A stretch of 64,000 nt of DNA from Ureibacillus sinduriensis BLB-1 = JCM 15800 (GCF_000772955.1 NZ_JPVO01000054.1:248001-312000); one strand, 5' to 3'; counted from the first letter of the stretch, positions 17,765 through 26,856 are shown. Notes: generated from the sequence alone by a model not told the origin. A program made the numbers and translations.

Positions 17765-17773
17765 TGTTATAAT
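17765..17773 (+). promoter_or_regulatory. Extended -10 promoter of rpmG
   Basis: TGTTATAAT is a perfect TGn-TATAAT, 66 bases upstream of the ATG. The region at -35 is a T tract without a clear hexamer. Confidence 0.6.
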
Positions 17774-17838
17774 GATTTAGTCGTATAAATCATGCTCAAA
17801 TGTAATACAAGTCTTGATATAGAGTGGGAGGGTTAATA

Positions 17839-17988
17839 ATGCGCGTAAACATTACTTTAGCTTGCACAGATTGTGGCGAACGTAACTACATTTCTAAAAA
17901 GAACAAACGTAACAATCCAGAGCGTCTTGAACTTAAAAAATATTGCTCTCGCGAGAAGAAATACACTCTTCACCGTGAAACTAAGTAA
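17839..17988 (+). CDS. rpmG: 50S ribosomal protein L33
   Basis: A 49-codon gene beginning [20 protein letters not shown] and ending YTLHRETK. It matches the L33 family over its full length, including the [15 protein letters not shown] core. GGGAGGG precedes the ATG. It has Cys9, Cys12 and Cys36 but not the fourth zinc ligand (KYCSREKK instead of KYCxxC), as in several Bacillus copies, so zinc binding is doubtful. The position before yqgN is that of rpmGA in B. subtilis. Confidence 0.95.
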   Translation: MRVNITLACTDCGERNYISKKNKRNNPERLELKKYCSREKKYTLHRETK

Positions 17989-17996
17989 GCATTATT

Positions 17997-18026
17997 GCCA
18001 AAACCACTTGTGGTTTTGGCTTTTTA
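17997..18026 (+). terminator. Terminator of rpmG
   Basis: An inverted repeat GCCAAAACCAC/GTGGTTTTGGC followed by five T. Confidence 0.9.
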
Positions 18027-18063
18027 ATTATAACAGCAAATACTTTAGAGGGAATGAATTGAA

Positions 18064-18651
18064 TTGGATAAGAAACTTTTAAGAAATCAAGTTAGAAGCT
18101 CCTTAAGGGAAATGGCCCCCCAACAGTTTAAACTTTCATCTCTACATATAAAGGAAAATTTATTGAAAGAGCCTTCTTTAATGGAAGGGAAGACGATTGC
18201 TATCACGATTTCCAATAAACAAGAAGTTGATACAAAAGAAATAATCGAATCACTTTGGCACCTTAAGAAAAAAGTAGTAGTGCCAAAGTGCAATTCGGTT
18301 GATCGTTCCATGGAATTCTATGAAATCAATCATTTCAATCAACTTGAAAATGTATATATGGATTTATTGGAACCGAATCCACAATGCACCGAACTTGTTC
18401 CCCGTGAACATGTCGATTGCATAATCGTGCCAGGAATCGTCTTTGATAAGAAGGGATATCGAATCGGCTATGGCGGCGGTTACTATGATCGCTATCTTGC
18501 TCAATTCAAAGGAATGCGGATTTCATTGGCATTCAATATACAAATAAGAAATAGTGTACCGGTCGAGGAGTTTGACATACCGGTAGATTTAATAATAACA
18601 GAAACCGATAGAATTGATTGCATGAAGAACCGAAGGGAGTTTGATCTATGA
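18064..18651 (+). CDS. yqgN: 5-formyltetrahydrofolate cyclo-ligase (YqgN)
   Basis: ATP-dependent conversion of 5-formyl-THF to 5,10-methenyl-THF. It has 195 residues. The substrate/ATP motif is GIVFDKKGYRIGYGGGYYDRYL (about 127-148), and the N-terminus MDKKLLRNQVRSSLREM holds the conserved basic helix. The start is TTG with AGAGGGAATG upstream. It ends in a 4-base overlap with yqgQ. The product clears 5-formyl-THF, a by-product and inhibitor of serine/glycine one-carbon enzymes, so it fits functionally with gcvT and folD elsewhere in the window. Confidence 0.92.
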   Translation: MDKKLLRNQVRSSLREMAPQQFKLSSLHIKENLLKEPSLMEGKTIAITISNKQEVDTKEIIESLWHLKKKVVVPKCNSVDRSMEFYEINHFNQLENVYMDLLEPNPQCTELVPREHVDCIIVPGIVFDKKGYRIGYGGGYYDRYLAQFKGMRISLAFNIQIRNSVPVEEFDIPVDLIITETDRIDCMKNRREFDL

Positions 18652-18860
18652 AAACGATGAAAGATATCTATGATTTGTTAAAACAGTACGGAACATTTAT
18701 TTATACGAGAGATCGATTAGGGGATGTCCTTTTGATGGAGGATGAAATACGGGAGCTCTATAAAGCGAAAGTATTGGAACCGAAGGAATTTCAGGCAGCC
18801 ATGTTGATTTTGAGGCAAGAAGCTTCGCGAATTGAAAAAGATGAGAAAAACCTCCTTTAG
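18648..18860 (+). CDS. yqgQ: YqgQ family protein (DUF910)
   Basis: 70 residues, helical, beginning MKTMKDIYDLLKQYGTFIYT with the family pattern GDVLLMEDEIRELYKA. Structure known for relatives, function not. It overlaps the 5-formyl-THF cycloligase gene by 4 bases. B. subtilis has yqgO and gluP before it and glcK after it; none of these is present here. Confidence 0.88.
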   Translation: MKTMKDIYDLLKQYGTFIYTRDRLGDVLLMEDEIRELYKAKVLEPKEFQAAMLILRQEASRIEKDEKNLL

Positions 18861-19246
18861 TCCTTAAGTGGGAATGGAATTAATTATATTTATTGGAAAA
18901 ATTTAATTCTTATGTTTGAAATAAGCGTTTAATGTTAATAAATGTTAAATATATGTGAAAATTAATTGCAATGTAATCGACAGTGGAGGTTTTCCGCTGT
19001 TTTCATTTGGGAACTTTTATGTAAACAATACGTAAATATTCATAGGTAATTATAAAATTGCAAACTAGACGTAGTTTAATGTAGTTTTGTGTCGATTAGT
19101 TTTTGATTGGATAGTATTGCTAAATAAAGTAAAAAAGATTAAGATAAATTTTGTTTATTATTATCTTTATTGATTCATTGTAAAATTCATTTCACTAGAG
19201 ATGTATTCCACCAATAGATAAATTTTGTAGGAAAGGATGTTTTGGA
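18861..19246 (+). other. 386-base AT-rich intergenic region with one weak hairpin
   Basis: No open frame is convincing. The only structure seen is a 7-bp stem ACAGTGG/CCGCTGT (18,980-19,000, one T-G pair) followed by TTTTC, which may terminate the yqgN-yqgQ transcript. The remainder should hold the promoter and leader of the LTA synthase gene. Confidence 0.5.
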
Positions 19247-21151
19247 ATGAAGTCATTTAAATGGCCTAAACATTCGATACTAGCGATTGCAATAATTGCA
19301 ACTTGGCTTAAAACGGTCATTGTATATCACACGAGCTTCGAGCTGGACATCGAGAATGCCATGCAGGAGTTGATATTGTTTATCAACCCTTTAAGTTTCA
19401 TCTTATTTGCGTATGGTATATCCTTATTTTTCAAAACGACAAAGGTACGAAACCGTTTCCTGATAACCGTAAGTATGATATTAGCGATTGTGCTATATGC
19501 AAACGTTGGTTTCTATCGATTCTATAATGATTTTATAACCTTTGCTGTTTTATTCCAAACTAGTAACTTTGGCGATTTGGGGAATTCAGTTGTGGATATT
19601 ATTAGCTTTACGGACATACTTTACTTTACAGATGTGATCGTTTTGATTTTGGCGATCAAGTTTATCCCAAAAGTAGAAGGGCTCAGTCCTGTAAGAATAG
19701 AATTGCGACGGGCTTATTTTATCTTGTCGATGGCAATGGTATTCCTGAACTTAGGTTTGGCCGAAACGGAACGTCCGGAGCTATTAACACGAGCTTTCGA
19801 CCGTGAGCTGCTTGTGAAAAACATCGGTACGTATAACTATCATTTGTATGATATTTATGTACAATCCAAATCGAGTGCGCAGCGTGCTTTAGCAGACGGC
19901 AGTGAATTGGTCGAGGTAGATAACTATGTTCAAGCCAATCAAGCAGCTGTAAACGAAGAGATGTTCGGTAAGTATAAGGGACGCAACCTGATTCTTGTCC
20001 AACTTGAGTCATTACAAAGCTTCGTAATCAATAATGAAATGAATGGAGAAGTTGTTACTCCGTTTTTAAATTCATTGACAAATAATAAAGATACGTATTA
20101 TTTTAATGACTTCTATCACCAGACGGGTCTGGGTAAAACGAGTGATTCTGAGTTCATCGTCGAAAATTCGCTATTTGGATTGGGCCGTGGAGCTGTGTTC
20201 TTCACCCATGGCGGCAATACTTATAATACAATGGCGGAAAAACTAGGGGAGAACGGATACTTCACTAATGTAATGCACTCCAATAATTCATCGTTTTGGA
20301 ATCGCAATGAGATTTACGAATCATTTAATATTAACCGGTTCTATGATGTGGAATCTTATGATGTAACCGACGAGAACTCGGTAAACTGGGGATTAAAAGA
20401 TATTCCATTCATGGAACAATCCGTAGATTTGATGACTGAAATGCAGCAGCCATTCTACTCAAAAATGATTACTTTAACAAACCATTATCCATTTACTTTG
20501 GAAGAAGAGGATATCATGATACCGGAGTATAACTCAAATTCCGGGACGCTAAACCGCTACTTCCAGACAGTTCGTTATTTGGATGAATCGATCAAAGTGC
20601 TCTTTGACGAGTTGAAAGAATCGGGCCTGTATGATAACTCTATCATTGTGATGTATGGAGATCACTACGGTATTTCGGAAAACCATAATAAGGCAATGGC
20701 AATGTATTTAGGCAAAGAGGAAATTACTGCTTATGATAGTGCTTTACTTCAATCTGTGCCTTTATTCATCCATGTACCTGGTTCAGGGGATGGGGAAGTA
20801 ATCGAGGACGCTTCCGGTCAAATTGACCTGCGCCCGACATTATTGCACTTATTGGGTATTGAAACGTCTAATGACATGCAACTAGGTGCGGATCTTTTTT
20901 CTAAAGAACATGAGGATTTCGTAATTTTCCGTGACGGTCGATTTGTAACAAATGATTTAGTTTACGCCGGTGAAGTTTGCTATGATCGGGAATCAGGAGA
21001 AGATATAGGAATAGAAGCATGTCAGCCATATATTGATCGTTCCTTAGTCGAGCTCGAATATTCAGACGAAATCATCAATGGTGACTTACTGCGTTTCTAC
21101 GATGAAGAAACAGGTAATTTACTTCATGATGCACTAGATGGCGAGGAATAA
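19247..21151 (+). CDS. Lipoteichoic acid synthase (LtaS family)
   Basis: Polymerises glycerol-phosphate from phosphatidylglycerol onto a glycolipid outside the membrane. It has 634 residues. Five N-terminal helices (to about residue 175) are followed by a linker and a sulfatase-like extracellular domain. The nucleophile is Thr298 in HQTGLGKTSDSEF; other metal and substrate motifs are QLESLQSF, FFTHGGNTYNTM, MHSNNSSFWNRN and MYGDHYG. B. subtilis has four paralogues; position relative to yqgQ and yqgW corresponds to yqgS, but the sequence alone does not say which role it has. AAAGGATG precedes the ATG. Confidence 0.93.
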   Translation: MKSFKWPKHSILAIAIIATWLKTVIVYHTSFELDIENAMQELILFINPLSFILFAYGISLFFKTTKVRNRFLITVSMILAIVLYANVGFYRFYNDFITFAVLFQTSNFGDLGNSVVDIISFTDILYFTDVIVLILAIKFIPKVEGLSPVRIELRRAYFILSMAMVFLNLGLAETERPELLTRAFDRELLVKNIGTYNYHLYDIYVQSKSSAQRALADGSELVEVDNYVQANQAAVNEEMFGKYKGRNLILVQLESLQSFVINNEMNGEVVTPFLNSLTNNKDTYYFNDFYHQTGLGKTSDSEFIVENSLFGLGRGAVFFTHGGNTYNTMAEKLGENGYFTNVMHSNNSSFWNRNEIYESFNINRFYDVESYDVTDENSVNWGLKDIPFMEQSVDLMTEMQQPFYSKMITLTNHYPFTLEEEDIMIPEYNSNSGTLNRYFQTVRYLDESIKVLFDELKESGLYDNSIIVMYGDHYGISENHNKAMAMYLGKEEITAYDSALLQSVPLFIHVPGSGDGEVIEDASGQIDLRPTLLHLLGIETSNDMQLGADLFSKEHEDFVIFRDGRFVTNDLVYAGEVCYDRESGEDIGIEACQPYIDRSLVELEYSDEIINGDLLRFYDEETGNLLHDALDGEE

Positions 21152-21178
21152 TTAGACAAGTGGCAAAGGCAATTCAAA

Positions 21179-21216
21179 AATATCAAATTTCTCTCATGAG
21201 AAATTTGATATTTTTT
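21179..21216 (+). terminator. Terminator of the LTA synthase gene
   Basis: A perfect 15-bp stem AATATCAAATTTCTC/GAGAAATTTGATATT with a TCAT loop and a T run. Confidence 0.92.
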
Positions 21217-21272
21217 CTTGGGCCATAAGTAAAGTCTTCAGGCGAAGTCGGTAAATAAAAGAACGGAAAAGA

Positions 21273-21305
21273 AAAAACGAGGTATCTTTGAGATACCTCG
21301 TTTTT
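21273..21305 (-). terminator. Terminator of yqgW
   Basis: A perfect 15-bp stem AAAAACGAGGTATCT/AGATACCTCGTTTTT immediately after the minus-strand yqgW stop. Confidence 0.88.
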
Positions 21306-21308
21306 ATC

Positions 21309-21491
21309 TTAGTGATGTAATTGTGGCGGATAGCCTTGATTTAAAATTGTCATCACTACAAACCAACCAAAAATTGCTGCAGTAGCAACACTAAAAACTA
21401 AAGCAAGAATATTCTTTTCTTTAATTGCTTGGAAGAAGTTTACTACTGCGAAAATTGCTACTAAAGCGAAAATAACCATTAATAAGTTCAT
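21309..21491 (-). CDS. yqgW: YqgW family small membrane protein (DUF2759)
   Basis: 60 residues with two hydrophobic helices (LLMVIFALVAIFAVVNFFQA and ILALVFSVATAAIFGWFVV) and a short polar end. It matches the DUF2759 family in length and pattern; no function is known. AGGAGTG precedes the ATG. It lies between the LTA synthase and yqgX as in B. subtilis. Confidence 0.82.
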   Translation of the reverse strand: MNLLMVIFALVAIFAVVNFFQAIKEKNILALVFSVATAAIFGWFVVMTILNQGYPPQLHH

Positions 21492-21656
21492 TAAAAAGAC
21501 ACTCCTTTCGACATCAGTAAATGCATGTCGATAAACAATATTCCTTCTTTATTGTAAATCACCTTATCCTTTTTGTCGAGAAGAAATAATTTGATTGTTG
21601 GACTATACAATGTAATTTTTACCTAATCCGTGTATAATTACCGAGAGGTGATTCCA

Positions 21657-22301
21657 ATGTTAAATGTTAAATCATATAGTTTAGGACCAATCCAAACAAA
21701 TTGTTATATAGTTAGTAATAAGCAAAAAGACTGCATCCTATTCGACCCAGGAGAAGAATCTTCAAAAATAATTAAAGCGATTCGTACAAATCAACTGAAT
21801 CCTAAAGCCATTTTTTTGACACATGCACATTTTGATCATATTGGTGCCGTAGAAGATTTGAGGGAGCTATTTAGTATTCCTCTATATGTTCATAGTAAGG
21901 AAGTAGCTTGGCTTTCTGACCCGATGAAAAATGGATCTGGAAGATATGCCGAACTTCCGGATTATATTGTAAAAAAACCAGAGGACGAGCATATAATTCA
22001 TAACGAACAATATTTTAATGTAGCTGGAATTAAATTTAAAGCGGTTTTTACACCTGGTCACTCTCCGGGAAGTATTTCGTATATATTTGAGAAAGATGGA
22101 TTCGCGATCGTAGGAGATACATTATTTGAAGGAAGTGTTGGAAGAACAGACCTACTTGGAGGTTCTCACGAGATGCTTTTAAAGTCCATTCATGAAAAAA
22201 TATTAGTACTACCCGAAGAGACGATTATTTACCCCGGACATGGAAGTTATACGACTCCAGCCCAAGAAATGGAAAGCAATCCCTTCTTAAATGGATTTTA
22301 A
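21657..22301 (+). CDS. yqgX: Metallo-beta-lactamase fold hydrolase YqgX (glyoxalase II-like)
   Basis: A 214-residue hydrolase. Metal ligands are visible in THAHFDHIGA, TPGHSPGS, GDTLF and YPGHGSYT, the glyoxalase II-like set. The frame opens at 21,630, but that ATG overlaps a TATAAT element at 21,633-21,638. The ATG at 21,657 follows GAGAGGTG and gives the family N-terminus MLNVKSYSLGPIQTNCY, so I chose it. B. subtilis YqgX belongs to the same family; it may act on bacillithiol conjugates of methylglyoxal, an inference from relatives. Confidence 0.9.
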   Translation: MLNVKSYSLGPIQTNCYIVSNKQKDCILFDPGEESSKIIKAIRTNQLNPKAIFLTHAHFDHIGAVEDLRELFSIPLYVHSKEVAWLSDPMKNGSGRYAELPDYIVKKPEDEHIIHNEQYFNVAGIKFKAVFTPGHSPGSISYIFEKDGFAIVGDTLFEGSVGRTDLLGGSHEMLLKSIHEKILVLPEETIIYPGHGSYTTPAQEMESNPFLNGF

Positions 22302-22307
22302 AAGAGT

Positions 22308-22347
22308 CAAAACGATTCAACTTTGTTTGAGTCGTTTTGTTTTTTTG
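22308..22347 (+). terminator. Terminator of yqgX
   Basis: A 13-bp imperfect stem CAAAACGATTCAA/TTTGAGTCGTTTTG followed by a run of T. Confidence 0.88.
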
Positions 22348-22420
22348 TTTGAGGGTTTTTGGGGGACACAATATATGTTATTTAGCAGTGTAGAAAGATA
22401 GGGAACTTGAACTTCAAGAA

Positions 22421-22453
22421 AAAACACCGACTGAGGATATCAGTCGGTGTTTT
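22421..22453 (-). terminator. Terminator of yqgY
   Basis: A perfect 14-bp stem AAAACACCGACTGA/TCAGTCGGTGTTTT just beyond the minus-strand yqgY stop. Confidence 0.88.
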
Positions 22454-22456
22454 TGA

Positions 22457-22699
22457 TTAGTGGCCGGCACCAGGTACGTGGATAAACGTAGTATAGTACG
22501 TAAATCCTGCGAAGAATATTGTTAAATAAGCTCCGAAAATGTACATGTACATGCGCTCTGTTAGGTTTAAGAAGCCTAATAATAAGAATAATATTGTATT
22601 ACCAACGAATAATAGCGAAACCTCGTACATATCACCAAGGTAGAACATAACAGCAAAAACACCTGTCCAGAAAGCCATAACTTTATACATGTTACTCAT
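22457..22699 (-). CDS. yqgY: YqgY family membrane protein (DUF2626)
   Basis: 80 residues with three hydrophobic helices and the conserved end TTFIHVPGAGH; it matches DUF2626 over the whole length. Function unknown. AAGGAGGGA precedes the ATG. It is convergent with yqgX, as in B. subtilis. Confidence 0.85.
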   Translation of the reverse strand: MSNMYKVMAFWTGVFAVMFYLGDMYEVSLLFVGNTILFLLLGFLNLTERMYMYIFGAYLTIFFAGFTYYTTFIHVPGAGH

Positions 22700-22864
22700 G
22701 TAGAATCCCTCCTTTTGCCAATCGACACAATAATATCATCTTTTATTATAAATGATTTGAAACTATAATGTAAACTCAAACTTACATTAAGTTTGTGACA
22801 ATACAGTAGAAAATACTAGAGCTTTATATTTCGGCATCTATCTCATTTACACAATTATAATTAG

Positions 22865-23008
22865 AATCGGTCTTCGTGGTTGAAAGAAGTCGTTCAAGCA
22901 GAATTTGAATCAATTGGGTTACCATATAGATTCACGCGAAATACAACCTCATTATCTGTAAAAAATCGTTTTTTAAACTTAGGAATTAGTAAGTTGAGAA
23001 ATGATTAA
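22865..23008 (+). pseudogene. Possible gene remnant: 47 codons with a protein-like end
   Basis: In the 549-base gap between yqgY and comGA a frame without a start codon reads SSWLKEVVQAEFESIG then LPYRFTRNTTSLSVKNRFLN and LGISKLRND before its stop. Composition is strikingly protein-like (amphipathic, well mixed). It looks like the C-terminal end of a lost gene; in B. subtilis this slot holds yqgZ/mgsR, but the sequence does not resemble it. The remaining gap (23,009-23,248) should hold the comG promoter; no clear ComK box was found. Confidence 0.35.
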
Positions 23009-23248
23009 TTATCATTTTCCCTAATATTGATAATTATAACAGCGCCATCAGTTAAGAAAGTTGGTTTTTGTTATTAGATTTGCTGACATCAACTATTCAT
23101 TATAGTCACCGATAATTGAGATTTAAGTTTGTTTTCTATACCCAAAAATTAAACTTGCAAAAAGGGGTTTCTTATTTGAAAACACCAAGATATACTAACT
23201 GTAAACAAATGCGGTCAATGATTTCTCTAAAAACAGGAGGTGTAGTTT

Positions 23249-24259
23249 ATGGAGATAGAATCGGTTGTCGAGAATAAAAGCATGCAGCTATTGTTGAAGG
23301 CACTTCACTTCGGTGCATCTGACATCCATATTATTCCTGGGCAAGCTAGCTACTCCATTCATTTCAAAAAATATGGGAAGTTATTTCCAACAAGCAATTT
23401 ACCTATTGAACTAGGCGATAGAATTATTTCCTTTTTCAAGTTTTTATCAGCTCTCGATATTAGTGAGAAAAGGAAGCCTCAGAGCGGATCATTCCAAAAA
23501 GAGATATTAAACCGATTATATGCGTTCCGCGTGTCTACCTTGCCTTCCATTTTTAAAAGAGAAAGTATCGTTATTAGGATCCTCGTCCAGAACGCCCGCC
23601 TTCCCATTTCTTCTATTTCCTTAAACCCAAACTCAGCGGAAAAATTAATCCAGCTTGTATCAAACCGACAAGGGCTGCTGCTATTTTGTGGACCTACCGG
23701 TTCTGGAAAAACGACCTCATTATACTCCTTAGTCAATCATGCAAGCGAAATACTTGCTCGTCATGTTATATCACTAGAAGATCCAGTCGAAAGCAACCAA
23801 TCCAATTTACTGCAAATTCAAGTGAATGAGCGTGCAGGAGTCACATATGCAACTGGTCTAAAGGCGATACTGCGGCATTCTCCGGATGTTATTATGATAG
23901 GTGAAATAAGAGATCGGGAAACGGCCAAAATTGCTGTTGAAGCAGCGCTCACAGGTCATTTAGTACTTTCCACTATCCATGCGAAGGACACTGTCAATTG
24001 CATTTACCGGCTATTGGATTTGAATATATCACTCGAGGAAATTAGACAAGCTGTCATTGGAATAGTTGCCCAGACTTTAGTGCAGGTAGGGGAAGAGGAA
24101 AGAAAAGCTATATATGAAATTTTAAGCGATATTAATTTAGTTGACGCGGTAGCGGCAACAATGAGGGGGGAACAGTATTCGTTGCCACATTCGGAAAGAT
24201 TATCGAATCAGCTAGCTACATATGGGGTGAGAAAAAGAAATGCATCTACCACTTCATAA
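23249..24259 (+). CDS. comGA: Competence traffic ATPase ComGA
   Basis: The PilB/GspE-type ATPase that powers assembly of the competence pseudopilus for DNA uptake. It has 336 residues. Walker A is GPTGSGKTTS (about 150-159), the Asp box covers EDPVES, Walker B is VIMIGEIRDRETA, and the His box is LVLSTIHAKD. No zinc tetracysteine is present, normal for ComGA. A strong AGGAGGTG precedes the ATG. It overlaps comGB by 20 bases and heads a tightly packed comGA-GG operon. Confidence 0.95.
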   Translation: MEIESVVENKSMQLLLKALHFGASDIHIIPGQASYSIHFKKYGKLFPTSNLPIELGDRIISFFKFLSALDISEKRKPQSGSFQKEILNRLYAFRVSTLPSIFKRESIVIRILVQNARLPISSISLNPNSAEKLIQLVSNRQGLLLFCGPTGSGKTTSLYSLVNHASEILARHVISLEDPVESNQSNLLQIQVNERAGVTYATGLKAILRHSPDVIMIGEIRDRETAKIAVEAALTGHLVLSTIHAKDTVNCIYRLLDLNISLEEIRQAVIGIVAQTLVQVGEEERKAIYEILSDINLVDAVAATMRGEQYSLPHSERLSNQLATYGVRKRNASTTS

Positions 24260-25310
24260 TATGAAAAATTTCTTGTTGCGTTCTGACCATAATAACAAGG
24301 TTTATCAATTGCCTTCATTTCTAAATCGGATTAGTACTTTATTGAACGAAGGGTATACATTCCCCGATTCCCTTTATATGTTGCTGCCATATCACGTCGC
24401 CAATCCTGCTGAGATGCGCAAGCTAGTGGAGGAGAAATTGAAAAATGGGGAGGGTTTAATCGATATATTGCAGTGTTTTTCCATTCCAAAGCACTTTTTA
24501 ATTGCCATCAGCATATCAGAAGAAAACGGAAAGCTTGCCCAATGTTTACATTCAATTTCTCAGCAATTAAATTTTAATGAAAAAATGCGTAAAAAAGTAA
24601 TTCACTTATTGAGCTATCCTATTCTCTTGACGATTGTTTTAATAAGTATCTTTATTGCGTTCCGCCTCTATTTTCTTCCAAATATAACGGAAATTCTACA
24701 ATCCCGCACCGATACTAGCAGTAATTCAACCGTGTTTATCTCCTCTATCTTTCTCAGGCTGCCAGATATTCTGTTTTTTGTTCTTGTTTTTGTACTTTGC
24801 CTCATCATCATCTCAATACTTTACATTAAGAGACAAAAAGTCCATGAACAATTGCTTTTAATGTTGAAAATCCCAATAGTTAGTTACTTTTTCAGAATGC
24901 ACATCACAAATCAATTGGCAAGAACATTGGGGGATTTATTAGCCGGAGGATTTTCGTTGCAACATGCCCTTACGATACTGCAAAATCAAAAATTAAATAA
25001 GACATTATCCTATATGGCCAATGAAATTGAAAGGCATGTCATTTACGGGGAAGCGCTCTCTTCGGCTGTCTGTAACCTTGGCTGGTTCTCGCCCAAATTT
25101 GAAGAATTTATAAGACATGGTGAAAAAAGCGGCTATTTGGGAAGGGAACTATTAATATACAGTGAATTGATTGATGAAAAACTGCAACAGCTGATTAAAA
25201 AAGGAGTCTCGATCATACAGCCCCTTTTCTTCGTCATTATTGCCTTAAGTATAATTGCGGCGTATTTAAGTATCCTGCTTCCCATGTACGAACTAATTGA
25301 AATAATCTAG
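24240..25310 (+). CDS. comGB: Competence pseudopilus platform protein ComGB
   Basis: A GspF/PilC-type inner-membrane platform protein, 356 residues. Two cytoplasmic GspF domains alternate with three membrane helices (about 120-145, 170-198, 325-350). It recruits ComGA and the pseudopilin subunits. The chosen ATG lies within the end of comGA after GGGGTGAG; a second ATG seven codons on is possible. The next gene starts after 18 bases. Confidence 0.93.
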   Translation: MHLPLHNMKNFLLRSDHNNKVYQLPSFLNRISTLLNEGYTFPDSLYMLLPYHVANPAEMRKLVEEKLKNGEGLIDILQCFSIPKHFLIAISISEENGKLAQCLHSISQQLNFNEKMRKKVIHLLSYPILLTIVLISIFIAFRLYFLPNITEILQSRTDTSSNSTVFISSIFLRLPDILFFVLVFVLCLIIISILYIKRQKVHEQLLLMLKIPIVSYFFRMHITNQLARTLGDLLAGGFSLQHALTILQNQKLNKTLSYMANEIERHVIYGEALSSAVCNLGWFSPKFEEFIRHGEKSGYLGRELLIYSELIDEKLQQLIKKGVSIIQPLFFVIIALSIIAAYLSILLPMYELIEII

Positions 25311-25328
25311 GAGGAGTGTGTGTATTAA

Positions 25329-25667
25329 TTGAGAAGAAATGATAAGGGATTTACCCTAATTGAAATGCTAATCGTTCTACTGATCATATCAATCCTTATA
25401 CTCGTAACCATACCGAATGTGACTAAACATTTTTCAACAATCGATAACAAGGGTTGCGAAGCCTATTTGAAAATGGTGCAGGGGCAGGTCGAAGCCTATA
25501 AGATAGATCATAAGAGATTGCCTACATTAAGTGAGTTAAAAACAGAGGGTTACTTGAAGGATGACGAGGATACTACTTGTCCAAACGGAGACCCGATTGA
25601 AATACAAAGTGATGGAAATGTGGTTGCGATGAAGAAATCGACTTCCGGGAACGCGAGTGGAAGGTAA
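25329..25667 (+). CDS. comGC: Major competence pseudopilin ComGC
   Basis: 112 residues with the type IV prepilin signature KGFTLIEM (processing between G and F by ComC), followed by one long hydrophobic helix LIVLLIISILILVTIPNV and a soluble C-terminal domain with a Cys pair. The start must be TTG, since an in-frame stop lies just before it and no earlier start exists; AGGAGGAG is unusually far upstream (about 14 bases). It forms the pseudopilus shaft that brings DNA to the membrane. Confidence 0.93.
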   Translation: MRRNDKGFTLIEMLIVLLIISILILVTIPNVTKHFSTIDNKGCEAYLKMVQGQVEAYKIDHKRLPTLSELKTEGYLKDDEDTTCPNGDPIEIQSDGNVVAMKKSTSGNASGR

Positions 25668-26121
25668 TTTGCAAATACAAAGTCATCTGAAGAATCACTC
25701 CGGTTATACATTAATTGAAATTCTCCTCGTATTATCCATTGTCCTTCTCACGACTTCAGCAATCTTTCAAATAACGTTAACACTATCGGAAAAACGCATT
25801 ATAGACCAGTTCTTTCATCAATTAATTCTGGATATAGAGGAAATGCAAGCTAGGGCTATTGAAAATGAGGAAACAATCTTCATTCAATTCAATAATGACA
25901 ATCGTTATAGAGCCCAAAGTGTATCCTCAGGGGAAGTTTTATTGGAAAAAAATTTTCCGAATAATATTGAACTTGATATTTACAGCAATTTGAAACGTTT
26001 CGTGATAAGTCCGAAAGGGGAAGTTTCACACTTCGGAACCATAAGATTTGATACCCCGGATGGAGGGAAAAATCTAATCATTTATATTAAGGAAGGGCGG
26101 ATGAGGTTAGTTGAACAATAA
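25657..26121 (+). CDS. comGD: Minor pseudopilin ComGD
   Basis: 154 residues with the prepilin signature SGYTLIEILLVLSIV. The GTG start overlaps the comGC end; a TTG four codons later, preceded by GGAAGG, is equally plausible. Overlaps with both neighbours fit the compact comG layout. Minor pseudopilins initiate pilus assembly. Confidence 0.88.
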   Translation: MEGNLQIQSHLKNHSGYTLIEILLVLSIVLLTTSAIFQITLTLSEKRIIDQFFHQLILDIEEMQARAIENEETIFIQFNNDNRYRAQSVSSGEVLLEKNFPNNIELDIYSNLKRFVISPKGEVSHFGTIRFDTPDGGKNLIIYIKEGRMRLVEQ

Positions 26122-26419
26122 AGGAGTCGCATTTGTGGAAACATTGTTGACCGTTGTCATCGTTTTGGTCATTACGGGTACACTGGTCCCGTTAACGTAT
26201 CAAATGAAAGCTGCCCTATACAATAAAAAACTGGAACTATATGCATCCGAAACGGCTTTGGAGGCGGCAAAACTGGTCAAATCCCAAATTGCGTTTAGTG
26301 GTATCAACTCTATTGAACAGAATGATTATCAGTGGACGTATGATGGAGTGCAAATCTGCGTGCAATTTAACAATTTAAATGGAGAGCGAATGAAATGTAT
26401 CAGTCAAAATGGAGGATAA
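26111..26419 (+). CDS. comGE: Minor pseudopilin ComGE
   Basis: 102 residues with a degenerate prepilin start NNKGVAFVETLLTVVIVLVITG, in which VAFVE replaces FTLIE but the Glu is kept. The TTG start overlaps comGD by 11 bases. The identification rests on position and the N-terminal helix; the C-terminal part is poorly conserved in this family. Confidence 0.78.
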   Translation: MNNKGVAFVETLLTVVIVLVITGTLVPLTYQMKAALYNKKLELYASETALEAAKLVKSQIAFSGINSIEQNDYQWTYDGVQICVQFNNLNGERMKCISQNGG

Positions 26420-26856
26420 TACAAAGCAATCATGGCTATACACTACTGGAATCACTTTTTTCTTTTGTCGTTTTTGTCCTTCTTTCCCAAGTATTATTAC
26501 TGGTCGTTTTCTGGATAAAGCAGATGGATACGACCTTCTTAACTAGGGAACATGCCCAATGGGAGCTGTTTGTACAAGATGTGCAATCGTTTTTTATAAA
26601 TGTTGAAGAAGTTAAAATATCAAATCAATCCCAAACATTGGAAGTGTTCTATAAAAACCCATATGAATCGGTAAAATTAAATCGTAGTGGCGATGTCCTT
26701 CGCCAATTGATTAATAATCAAGGGAATATTCCTTTGCTGGTAGGGGTTGATCATACTTTGTTTGATTGGGATGGGAATTTTATTACAATATCCGTTAAGT
26801 TTCAAAATGGAATGGAAAAGGAGAGGAGGTTTTTTGTTCAGACGGATACAAAATGA
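26395..26856 (+). CDS. comGF: Minor pseudopilin ComGF
   Basis: 153 residues. The prepilin-type start NHGYTLLESLFSFVVFVLLSQ is followed by the ComGF domain (LNRSGDVLRQLINNQGNIPL). The ATG overlaps comGE by 25 bases. It is assigned by the recognised ComGF pattern plus place in the operon. Confidence 0.88.
   Translation: MYQSKWRIIQSNHGYTLLESLFSFVVFVLLSQVLLLVVFWIKQMDTTFLTREHAQWELFVQDVQSFFINVEEVKISNQSQTLEVFYKNPYESVKLNRSGDVLRQLINNQGNIPLLVGVDHTLFDWDGNFITISVKFQNGMEKERRFFVQTDTK

Noticed and set aside
22950-23175. ComK-type AT boxes before comGA
   Set aside because: One AAAA-N5-TTTT (about 22,958) and one imperfect copy (about 23,158) exist, but they are 200 bases apart rather than forming a K-box pair, and such strings are common in AT-rich DNA.
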